Assembly: GCF_027580225.2 (NCBI RefSeq)
Contig: NC_073361.2
Span: 34,652,501-34,716,500, forward strand
Direction of reading: 5' to 3'
Source of the DNA: Misgurnus anguillicaudatus
Taxonomy: Eukaryota > Chordata > Actinopteri > Cypriniformes > Cobitidae
Length of the DNA stretch: 64,000 bases
The translations under genes were made by a program, and so were the position numbers. The notes beneath the pieces were generated by a model that was given only the letters and a program-made list of their open reading frames with translations, did not search any database and was not told the DNA's origin. Shown piece after piece: positions 33,094-43,014 of the stretch. Positions within the stretch are counted from its first letter, which is position 1. The number at the start of each line of letters is the position of its first letter.

Positions 33094-34880
33094 CCTAAGC
33101 TCTGGAATGATTTACTAACCAATGTCCGAGAATCAGACACAGTCGATCATTTTAAATCTAGACTTAAAACTTTTCTCTTCAACAAAGCATTCGCATAATT
33201 TGTCTAGTAAAGGTTCTTAACTCGCAATAGTTATTTTCACGGAACAAAGCACTCACGGTCATAACACAGACCAACCAAATAAATAAATAAAAACCTTTTC
33301 TGCATGAACACTTAAAATGAATTGCATTAAATAGTTTGCCACCGTTTGCCACTGAACCTGCATTAACGACGACAGTGGGGCTTCCGGCCTTAGTCAAACG
33401 GTTTGGCACGTATGGTCGGGTTGCGATTTTGGTGCTTTCGTGTGTCTTGTGAATAGTATGCCATACAGACCCGTTTGCCACTGAACCTGCATTAACGACG
33501 ACAGTGGGGCCTCCAGCCTTAGTCAAACGGGTTAGTATGTATGGTCGGGTTGCGTTTTTCGCGCTTTCGTGTGTCTTGTGAATAGTATGCCATACATACC
33601 CGTTTGCCACTGAACCTGCATTAACGACGACAGTGGGGCCTCCAGCCTTAGTCAAACGGGTTGGCACGTATGGTCGGGTTGCGATTTTGGCACTATCGTA
33701 AGTCTTATGAATAGTATGCCATACAGACCCGTTTGCCACTGAACCTGCATTAACGACGACAGTGGGGCCTCCAGCCTTAGTCAAACGGGTTGGTATGTAT
33801 GGTCGGGTTGCGTTTTTCGCGCTTTCGTGTGTCTTGTGAATAGTATGCCATACAGACCCGTTTGCCACTGAACCTGCATTAACGACGACAGTGGGGCCTC
33901 TCAGCCTTAGTCAAACGGGTTGGCACGTATGGTCGGGTTGCGATTTTGGCGCTATCGTAAGTCTTATGAATAGTATGCCATACAGACCCGTTTGCCACTG
34001 AACATGCATTAACGACGACAGTGGGGCTTCCGGCCTTAGTCAAACGGGTTAACACGTATGGTCGGGTTGCGATGTTTTTGGCGTTTTCTCCTGGTCCTGT
34101 AAATGGTATACAATATAGACTCGTTTGCCACTGAACCTGCATTAACGACGACAGTGGGGCTTTAGGCCTTAGTCAAACGGGTCGTCAGGTTTCATTTTCT
34201 CTTAAAGATCGGAAGGTGACCCTTATTTACCATATATACCCTCGCATTGGGCCCCCAATTTGCTAAATCCTCAACTGTGGATAACATAATTATGCCGCAA
34301 TATTTAGTCTGTCTGGAACTAAGCTGAGTTAAACCACATCACTGTGTGACACTTCAATACATATGAACGGCCGCTACGCTAATACGATTTTGTTTTTCTC
34401 TCCCTGTCTCGTTCTCGACCCGAGGACAACGAGACAAACAGACCCAGTCCCGGTAGATGTGAAAGTCGGCACACCTCTGATCTACTGGCTGTCCTTCAAC
34501 GTTATGCCCAGCTGATACCTGACCAACGATCACCGGCAGAACCGCTTAATCTCCGCTAAATCTCCATTTCCGTTCTCCCAAGGGTTTTTCCCTCCTAGGA
34601 CTTATTTTTCCTCTGATAAAAGCACGGGGGTTTTTTTTCTCCTAGGGGGTTTTTCACCCCGGGGAGGCAGCCTTTTTGGGCTTTACCTAGCTTCCTCTTC
34701 TATACGTTGCTTTAGTAATACGTGCAAGAGTCATAGCCGCAGCAAATTTAACTGCTCATGCTTTTATGTATTTTGTTGTGCTATCTGTCGTTTTCTGTGC
34801 TTTTATTTATGTAAAGCTGCTTTGAAACAATTGACTTTTGTGAAAAGCGCTATATAAATAAAAAATAAAATTGAATTGTT
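33094..34880 (+). mobile_element. L2-like LINE, right piece: RT tail, 3' UTR and 3' terminus
   Basis: From 33094 the interrupted frame resumes as PKLWNDLL, then DHFKSRLKTFLFNKAFA, with its stop at 33196-33198. This is the usual end of fish L2/CR1-type reverse transcriptase. The 3' UTR includes a 129-bp minisatellite and ends with AAAGCTGCTTTGAAACAATT, then AAAAGCGCTATATAAATAAA and ATTGAATTG, the typical L2-type 3' terminus. The 390-bp satellite restarts immediately. Sequence just left of the LINE (about 24467-24541) matches the start of the right array, consistent with a long target duplication or satellite register. Confidence 0.9.
33343..34185. repeat. 129-bp minisatellite inside the L2 3' region (~6.5 units)
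   Basis: CGTTTGCCACTGAACCTGCA starts at 33472, 33601, 33730, 33859, 33989 and (variant) 34122. Since 129 is 3 x 43, a minus-strand frame at 33179-33868 stays open with a 43-residue period (RPYVPTRLTKAGGPTVVVNA type). No start context, motif or splice evidence supports it as a gene. Confidence 0.9.
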
Positions 34881-37818
34881 CATGTGAAACTGCAAAACAC
34901 AAGCTTTACAATGATGTATCACACAGTCTGATTGGACTTTGTTTTGATTAAAAATTAAGAAATTTGTACATGCAACTTTACCATTGTGATTCACAGGCCT
35001 TGTGGCCTAAAACAGGCTCAACTGTAACTCTTCTCCTTCCTGTTAGGAACAACACACAGTAAAGCCACTCATATGTCTGTAAACTACACATACACACCTT
35101 TAATTTGATATAAAACAAAAGACAATAGCTTCAGATTTGACTGATATACACAGATTTTTGTACAGGCAATTTACCAAATAATTTACTGGCCTTTTGCAAT
35201 GACCTCAACAAGGCCGATTTGACCCCTGTTCCCTCGAGCTGTGAGTAACATACAACAATGAGCTTGGGTTCATGTGAAACTGCAAAACACAAGCTTTACA
35301 ATGATGTATCACACAATCTGATTGGACTTTGTTTTAATTAAAAATTAAGAAATTTGTGCATGCAACTTTACCATTGTGATTCACAGGCCTTGTGGCCTAA
35401 AACAGGCTCAACTGTAACTCTTCTCCTTCCTGTTAGGAACAACACACAGTAAAGTCACTCATATGTCTGTAAACTACACATACACACCTTTAATTTGATA
35501 TAAAACAAAAGACAATAGCTTCAGATTTGACTGATATACAAAGATATTTGTACATGCAGTTTACCAAATGATTTACAGGCCTTTTGCAATGACCTCAACA
35601 AGGCCGATTTGACCCCTGTTCCCTCGAGCTGTGAGTAACATACAACAATGAGCTTGGGTTCATGTGAAACTGCAAAACACAAGCTTTACAATGATGTATC
35701 ACACAATCTGATTGGACTTTGTTTTAATAAAAAATTAAGAAATTTGTACATGAAACTTTACCATTGTGATTCACAGGCCTTGTGGCCTAAAACAGGCTCA
35801 ACTTTAGCTCTTCTCCTTCCTGTTAGGAACAACAGACAGTAAAGTCACTCATATATCTGTAAACTACACATACACACCTTTAATTTGATATAAAACAAAA
35901 GACAATAGCTTCAGATTTGACTGATATACACAGATTTTTGTACAGGCAGTTTACCAAATAATTTACTGGCCTTTTGCAATGACCTCAACAAGGCCGATTT
36001 GACCCCTGTTATCTCGAGCTGTGAGTAACATACAACAATGAGCTTGGGTTCATTTGAAACTGCAAAACACAAGCTTTACAATGATGTATCACACAGTCTG
36101 ATTGGACTTTGTTTTAATAAAAAATTAAGAAATTTGTACATGCAACTTTACCATTGTGATTCACAGGCCTTGTGGCCTAAAACAGGCTCAACTTTAACTC
36201 TTCTCCTTCCTGTTAGGAACAACACACAGTAAAGTCACTCATATATCTGTAAACTAAACATACACACCTTTAATTTGATATAAAACAAAAGACAATAGCT
36301 TCAGATTTGACTGATATACAAAGATATTTGTACATGCAGTTTACCAAATGATTTACAGGCCTTTTGCAATGACCTCAACAAGGCCGATTTGACCCCTGTT
36401 CCCTCGAGCTGTGAGTAACATACAACAATGAGCTTGGGTTCATGTGAAACCGCAAAACACAAGCTTTACAATGATGTATCACACAGTCTGATTGGACTAT
36501 GTTGTGATTAAAAATTAAGAAATTTGTACATGCAACTTTACCATTGTGATTCACAGGCCTTGTGGCCTAAAATAGGCTCAACTCTTACTCTTCTCCTTCC
36601 TGTTAGGAACAACACACATTAAAGTCACTCATATGTCTGTAAACTACACATACACACCTTTAATTTGATATAAAGCAAAAGACAATAGCTTCAGATTTGA
36701 CTGATATACAAAGATATTTGTACATGCAGTTTACCAAATGATTTACAGGCCTTTTGCAATGACCTCAACAAGGCCGATTTGACCCCTGTTCCCTCGAGCT
36801 GTGAGTACAATACAACAATGAGCTTGGGTTCATTTGAAACCGCAAAACACAAGCTTTACAATGATGTATCACACAGTCTGATTGGACTTTGTTTTGATTA
36901 AAAATTAAGAAATTTGTACATGCAAATTTACCATTGTGATTCACAGGCCTTGTGGCCTAAAACAGGCTCAACTGTAACTCTTCTCCTTCCTGTTAGGAAC
37001 AACACACAGTAAAGTCACTCATATGTCTGTAAACTACACATACACACCTTTAATTTGATATAAAACAAAAGACAATAGCTTCGGATTTGACTGATATACA
37101 CAGATTTCTGTACAGGCAATTTTCCAAATAATTTATTGGCCTTTTGCAATGACCTCAACAAGGCCGATTTGACCCCTGTTCCCTCGAGCTGTGAGTAACA
37201 TACAACAATGAGCTTGGGTTCATGTGAAACCGCAAAACACAAGCTTTACAATGATGTATCACACAGTCTGATTGGACTTTGTTTTAATTAAAAATTAAGA
37301 AATTTGTACATGCAACTTTACCATTGTGATTCACAGGCCTTGTGGCCTAAAACAGGCTCAACTGTAACTCTTCTCCTTCCTGTTAGGAACAACACACAGT
37401 AAAGTCACTCATATGTCTGTAAACCACACATACACACCTTTAATTTGATATAAAACAAAAGACAATAGCTTCAGATTTGACTGATATACAAAGATATTTG
37501 TACATGCAGTTTACCAAATGATTTACAGGCCTTTTGCAATGACCTCAACAAGGCCGATTTGACCCCTGTTCCCTCGAGCTGTGAGTACAATACAACAATG
37601 AGCTTGGGTTCATTTGAAACCGCAAAACACAAGCTTTACAATGATGTATCACACAGTCTGATTGGACTTTGTTTTGATTAAAAATTAAGAAATTTGTACA
37701 TGCAACTTTACCATTGTGATTCACAGGCCTTGTGGCCTAAAACAGGCTCAACTGTAACTCTTCTCCTTTCTGTTAGGAACAACACACTCAAGAAAGTCAC
37801 TCATATGTCTGTAAACTA
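34881..37818 (+). repeat. ~390-bp satellite, array 2 (~7.5 monomers)
   Basis: Same family and orientation as 17386-24541, more diverged between monomers (TACATGCAGTTTACCAAATG versus TACAGGCAATTTACCAAATA types alternate). It starts at TTCATGTGAAACTGC right after the L2 terminus and ends at GTCTGTAAACTAC, fused to the 91-bp repeat. Confidence 0.95.
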
Positions 37819-38060
37819 CTGGAGGAACCGGACTTCCAGGAGGGAGGGCCGCCCTGTCAGGCATGCCTCGGAGTCACCTCTCTGGGCTAGGGAGGTAGGG
37901 ACGTGTGCCCTGGAGGAACCGGACTTCCAGGAGGGAGGGCCGCCCTGTCAGGCCCGCCTCGGAGTCACCTCTCTGGGCTACGGAGGTAGGGACGTGTGCC
38001 CTGGAGGAACCAGACTTCCAGGAGGGAGGGCCGCCCTGTCAGGCCCGCCTCGGAGGCCTC
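37819..38060. repeat. 91-bp tandem repeat, ~2.6 copies
   Basis: GGAGGAACCGGACTTCCAGG starts at 37821 and 37912, and with one change at 38003. Units include GAGGGCCGCCCTGTCAGGC. It forms the bridge between the 390-bp satellite and the GC-rich array. Confidence 0.9.
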
Positions 38061-41000
38061 CCCTCGGGCAGGGCCGAGATACGGCGGATCGTCGCGGAAT
38101 TTTCGCCTAGCGTCCGCCTCGGAGGTCGCACGGCCGGTCTCGTTCGAAAGGTCCGTCCCGGGGCTTTCCGACGAGCCTGGCCTCGAGTCCGTGCGACCCC
38201 GCCTGCCGGAGATACGTCCGGTCGAAGCTCGCGGAGATTCCGACGGCCGTATCTCGGGCGCCCCGGGTCCGGGGCCTTCGCCCTTCGGGTCGGTCGCTCT
38301 GCCGGAGGGGAACTTTCCAACGAGCCGACCCGCGTCTCTCTAACCCCAAGCCCGGCAGAGATACGGCGGTCCCTCCGCGGATTTTCCCACGGCCGCAGCT
38401 CGGGCGCCTTTGCTCGGATCGACTCGCCCTTTGGGTCGGTTGCTCTACCGGAGCGGCCCTATCCAACGAGCCAACCCGCTTCTCTCTAACCCTAAGCCCG
38501 GCCGAGATACGGGGTACCACCGCTTGAACTTTAAACAGTCGTAGTTCGGGCGCCTTTGCTCGGATCGACTCGCCCTTTGGGTCGGTTGCTCTACCAGAGC
38601 GGCCCTATCCAACGAGCCAAAACGCTTCTCTCTAACCCTAAGCCCGGCCGAGATACGGGGTACCACCGCTTGAACTTTAAACGGCCGTAGCTTGGGCGCC
38701 TTTGCTCGGATCGACACGCCCTTTGGGTCGCTTGCTCCACCGGAGGGGACCTTTCGAACGAGCCAACACGCATCTCTCTAACCCTAAGCCCGGGCGAGAT
38801 ACGGCGTACCACCGCCTGACTTTTAAACGCCCGTAGCTCCGGCGCACTAAGTCCCAGGACTTCGCCCTTTGGGTCGGTTGCTCCACCGGAGGGGACCTTT
38901 CCAACGAGCCAACCCGCGTCTCTCTAACCCCAAGCCCGGCCGAGATACGGCGGTCCCTCCGCGGATTTTCCCACGGCCGCAGCTCGGGCGCCTTTGCTCG
39001 GATGAACTCGTCCCTCGGGTCGGTTGCTCTACAGGAGTGGCCCTTTCCAACGAGCCTACCCGCTTCTCTCTAACCCTAAGCCCGGCCGAGATACAGGGTA
39101 CCACCGCCTGACCTTTAAACGGCCGTAACTTGGGCGCCTTTGCTCGGATGAACTCGTCCCTCGGGTCGGTTGCTCTACCGGAGTGGCCCTTTCCAACGAG
39201 CCTACCCGCTTCTCTCTAACCCTAAGCCCGGCCGAGATACAGGGTACCACCGCCTGACCTTTAAACGGCCGTAACTTGGGCGCCTTTGCTCGAATGAACT
39301 CGTCCCTCGGGTCGGTTGCTCTACCGGAGCGGCCCTTTCCAACGAGCCAAACCGCTTCTCTCTAACCCTAAGCCCGGCCGAGATACGGGGTACCACCGCC
39401 TGACCTTTAAACGGCCGTAGCTCCGGCGCACTAAGTCCCAGGACTTCGCCCGTCGGGTCGTTTGCTCTACCCGAGGGGAGCTTTCCAACGAGCCAACCCG
39501 CATCTCTCTAACCCTAAGCCCGGCCGAGATACGGAGTACCACCCATTGATATTCCCACGGCCGTAGCCCCGGAGCCCTTCGCCGCAGCCCTTCGGGACAC
39601 CCACCCTCGGACGCCCCGCGGAGGGACCTTTCCAACGAGCCAACCCGCGCCTCTCTAACCCTTTCCCCGGCCGAGATACGACCCCGAGGACGGTGGCCCC
39701 TCTACCCGACCACAGTGCACCCGAGGCCCTCGGGTAGAGGGGCCACCGTCCTCGGGGGTCCGAGGCCGGCCTCGGGTGCACTGTGGTCGGGTAGAGGGGC
39801 CACCGTCCTCGGGAGTCCGAGGCCGGCCTCGGGTGCACTGTGGTCGGGTAGAGGGGCCACCGTTCTCGGGGTCGTATCTCGGCCGGGGAAAGGGTTAGAG
39901 AGAAGCGGGTTGGCTCATTGGAAAGGGCCGCTCCGGTAGAGCAACCGACCCGAGGGACGAGTTTATCCGAGCAAAGGCGCCCGAAATACGGCCGTTTAAA
40001 GGTCAGGCGGTGGTACCCCGTATCTCGGCCGGGCTTAGGGTTAGAGAGAAGCGGGTTGGCTCGTTGGAAAGGGCCGCTCCGGTAGAGCAACCGACCCAAG
40101 GGACGAGTTCATCTGAGCAAAGGCGCCCGAGTTACGGGCGTTTAAATGTCAGGCGGTGGTACGCCGTATCTCGCCCGGGCTTAGGGTTAGAGAGACGCGG
40201 GTCGGCTCGTTGGAAAGGTCCCCTCCGGCGGAGCAACCGACCCAAAGGACGAGTCGATCCGAGCAAAGGCGCCCGAGCTGCGGCCGTGGGAAAATCCGCG
40301 GGGGGGACCGTTGTATCTCGGCCGGGGAAAGGGCTAGAGGCCGCCCCCCGCGAGATTTTCCCACGGCCGTTTCTCGGGCGCCTCGGGTCCGGGGCCTTCG
40401 CCCTTCGGGTCGGCGGCTCCGCCCGAGGGGCCCTTTCCGAGGAGCCCTCCCTCGAGTCTCTGGCCCTTTCCCGGGCCGAGATACGGCGGATCGTCGCTCG
40501 TCCGGAGCTCCGGCGCCCCTAGCGTCCGCCTCGGAGGTCGCCCGGACGCGCGGCCGGTCTCGTTCGAAAGGTCCGTCGCGGGGCTTTCCGACGAGCCAGG
40601 CCTCGAGTCCGTGCGACCCCGCCCGCCGGAGATACGTCCGGTCGAAGCTCGCTGAGATTCCGACGGCCGTATCTCGGGCGCCCCGGGTCCGGGGCCTTCG
40701 CCCTTCGGGTCGGTCGCTCTGCCGGAGGGGGCCTTTCGAGCGAGCCCCGCGAGCCTCTAGCCCCTTCCCCGGCCGAGATACGGCGGTCTATGCCCGGATA
40801 TTCCCACGGCCGTATCTCGGGCGCCCCGGGTCCGGGGCCTTCGCCCTTTGGGTCGTTCGCTCTGCCTGAGGGGAGCTTTCGAACGAGCCTACCCGCGAGC
40901 CTCTAGCCCTTTCCCCGGCCGAGATACGGCGGTCCCTCCCCGGATTTTCCCAGGGGCGCAGCTCGGGCGCCTTGGCTCCGATCGACTCGCCCTTTGGGTC

Positions 41001-41088
41001 GGTTGCTCCACGCGAGGGGCCCTTTCGAACGAGCCTACCCGCGAGCCTCTAGCCCTTTCCGAGGCCCTAACCTTTCCAACGAGCCATG
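38061..41088. repeat. GC-rich ~146 bp satellite array, block 2, with an internal inversion
   Basis: Same motifs as 14803-17109. 38061-39727 is in plus orientation. 39728-40335 is inverted (GTATCTCGGCCGGGCTTAGG and GGGTTAGAGAGAAGCGGG). From about 40340 it is plus again and closely matches 14825-15570. The first inversion junction lies within a GAGGACGGTGGCCCCTCTAC sub-repeat, making a long potential hairpin. Confidence 0.9.
39728..40335 (-). repeat. Inverted block within the GC-rich array
   Basis: At about 39728 CACAGTGCACCCGAGG is followed by CCCTCGGGTAGAGGGGCCAC. The GTGCACTGTGGTCGGGTAGA sub-repeat then recurs and gives way to reverse-oriented ~146-bp units up to GGGAAAGGGCTAGAGG near 40335, where orientation returns. 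Confidence 0.85.
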
Positions 41089-41708
41089 CAACATGCAACT
41101 TTACCATTGTGATTCACAGGCCTTGTGGCCTAAAACAGGCTCAACTTTAACTCTTCTCCTTCCTGTTAGGAACAACACACAGTAAAGTCACTCATATATC
41201 TGTAAACTACACATACACACCTTTCATTTGATATAAAACAAAAGACAATAGCTTCAGATTTGACTGATATACAAAGATATTTGTACATGCAGTTTACCAA
41301 ATGATTTACAGGCCTTTTGCAATGACCTCAACAAGGCCGATTTGACCCCTGTTCCCTCGAGCTGTGAGTACAATACAACAATGAGCTTGGGTTCATGTGA
41401 AACTGCAAAACACAAGCTTTACAATGATGTATCACACAATCTGATTGGACTTTGTTTTAATAAAAAATTAAGAAATTTGTACATGCAACTTTACCATTGT
41501 GATTCACAGGCCTTGTGGCCTAAAATAGGCTCAACTGTAACTCCTCTCCTTCCTGTTAGGAACAACACACATTAAAGTCACTCATATGTCTGTAAACTAC
41601 ACATACACACCTTTAATTTGATATAAAACAAAAGACAATAGCTTCAGATTTGACTGATATACAAAGATATTTGTACATGCAGTTTACCAAATGATTTACA
41701 GGCCTTTT
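41089..41708 (+). repeat. ~390-bp satellite fragment (~1.6 monomers) within the GC array
   Basis: Begins abruptly at CATGCAACTTTACCATTG after CCAACGAGCCATGCAA and ends at TTTACAGGCCTTTTGG, where GC-rich sequence restarts with ATTTTCCCACGGCCGC. Both joins look like direct fusions without flanking duplications. Confidence 0.92.
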
Positions 41709-42799
41709 GGATTTTCCCACGGCCGCAGCTCGGGCGCCTTTGCTCGGATCGACTCGCCCTTTGGGTCGGTTGCTCTACCGGAGCGGCCCTATCCAACGAG
41801 CCAAAACGCTTCTCTCTAACCCTAAGCCCGGCCGAGATACGGGGTACCACCGCTTGAACTTTAAACGGCCGTAGCTCGGGCGCCTTTGCTCGGATCGACT
41901 CGCCCTTTGGGTCGGTTGCTCCACCGGAGGGGACCTTTCGAACGAGCCAACACGCATCTCTCTAACCCTAAGCCCGGGCGAGATACGGCGTACCACCGCC
42001 TGACCTTTATATGCCCGTAACTCGGGCGCCTTTGCTCGGATGAACTCGTCCCTCGGGTCGGTTGCTCTACCGGAGCGGCCCTTTCCAACGAGCCTACCCG
42101 CTTCTCTCTAACCCTAAGCCCGGCCGAGATACGGGGTACCACCGCCTGACCTTTAAACGGCCGTAACTTGGGCGCCTTTGCTCGGATGAACTCGTCCCTC
42201 GGGTCGGTTGCTCTACCGGAGCGGCCCTTTCCAACGAGCCAACCCGCTTCTCTCTAACCCTAAGCCCAGGCGAGATACGGGGTACCACCGCCTGACCTTT
42301 AAACGGCCATAGCTCCGGCGCACTAAGTCCCAGGACTTCGCCCGTCGGGTCGGTTGCTCTACCCGAGGGGAGCTTTCCATTGAGCCAACCCGCATCTCTC
42401 TAACCCTAAGCCCGGCCGAGATAAGGAGTACCACCCATTGATATTCCCACGGCCGTAGCCCCGGAGCCCTTCGCCGCAGCCCTTCGGGACACCCACCCTC
42501 GGACGCCCCGCGGAGGGACCTTTCCAACGAGCCAACCCGCGCCTCTCTAACCCTTTCCCCAGGCTGAGATACGACCCCGAGGACGGTGGCCCCTCTACCC
42601 GACCACAGTGCACCCGAGGCCGGCCTCGGACCCCCGAGGACGGTGGCCCCTCTACCCGCCCACAGTGCACCCGAGGCCGGCCTCGGAACCCGCCACGGAC
42701 ACCCTGGAGCCCGTACCCGGCGCACCGTTCGGTCCCGGGCACCCACTCTTAAGCACTCCCCCCCGGTCTAAGCCCCATACTCCCGGCCCCTCTGGAGAA
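41709..42799. repeat. GC-rich ~146 bp satellite array, block 3
   Basis: The right part (about 42360-42799) is nearly identical to 16400-17127, including the GAGGACGGTGGCCCCTCTAC sub-repeat and the GGCACCCACTCTTAAGCAC end. Confidence 0.9.
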
Positions 42800-42923
42800 C
42801 CAAACCGTTGGTCAACCCGAAACGATCTCCAACCGTTGGTCAACCTGAAAGTACTTCCAGCAGTTGGTCAACCCGAAAGTTTCTCCAGCCGTTGGTCAAC
42901 CCCATCGACTTAGGTTCTGGAGC
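42800..42923. repeat. 28-bp GTTGGTCAACCC repeat, second copy of the block
   Basis: Four GTTGGTCAACC(C/T) cores, one fewer than at 17128-17295: the 49-bp duplicate is missing here. Confidence 0.85.
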
Positions 42924-43014
42924 GGCAATAAATACGTAAGATAGCATTTAAAAACGTTTAAAAATAGATGCATTTGTTTAAAGCAAAGCATTTATTTACT
43001 TACCAGACTACAGT
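42924..43014 (-). mobile_element. ~90-bp hAT-like fragment, second copy
   Basis: Matches 17296-17385 and, inverted, 30285-30368. Again placed exactly between the 28-bp repeats and the 390-bp satellite. Confidence 0.75.

Noticed and set aside
32319..33140. 273-codon His/Thr/Phe-rich and MYVCERR-type frames
   Set aside because: Simple-sequence minisatellite of the inverted-repeat element. The mirror copy at 24.8-25.1 kb gives similar frames on the opposite strand.
33179..33868. 229-codon minus frame with 43-residue repeats
   Set aside because: Explained by the 129-bp minisatellite inside an L2 3' UTR. It runs antisense to the L2 and is not conserved across all units.
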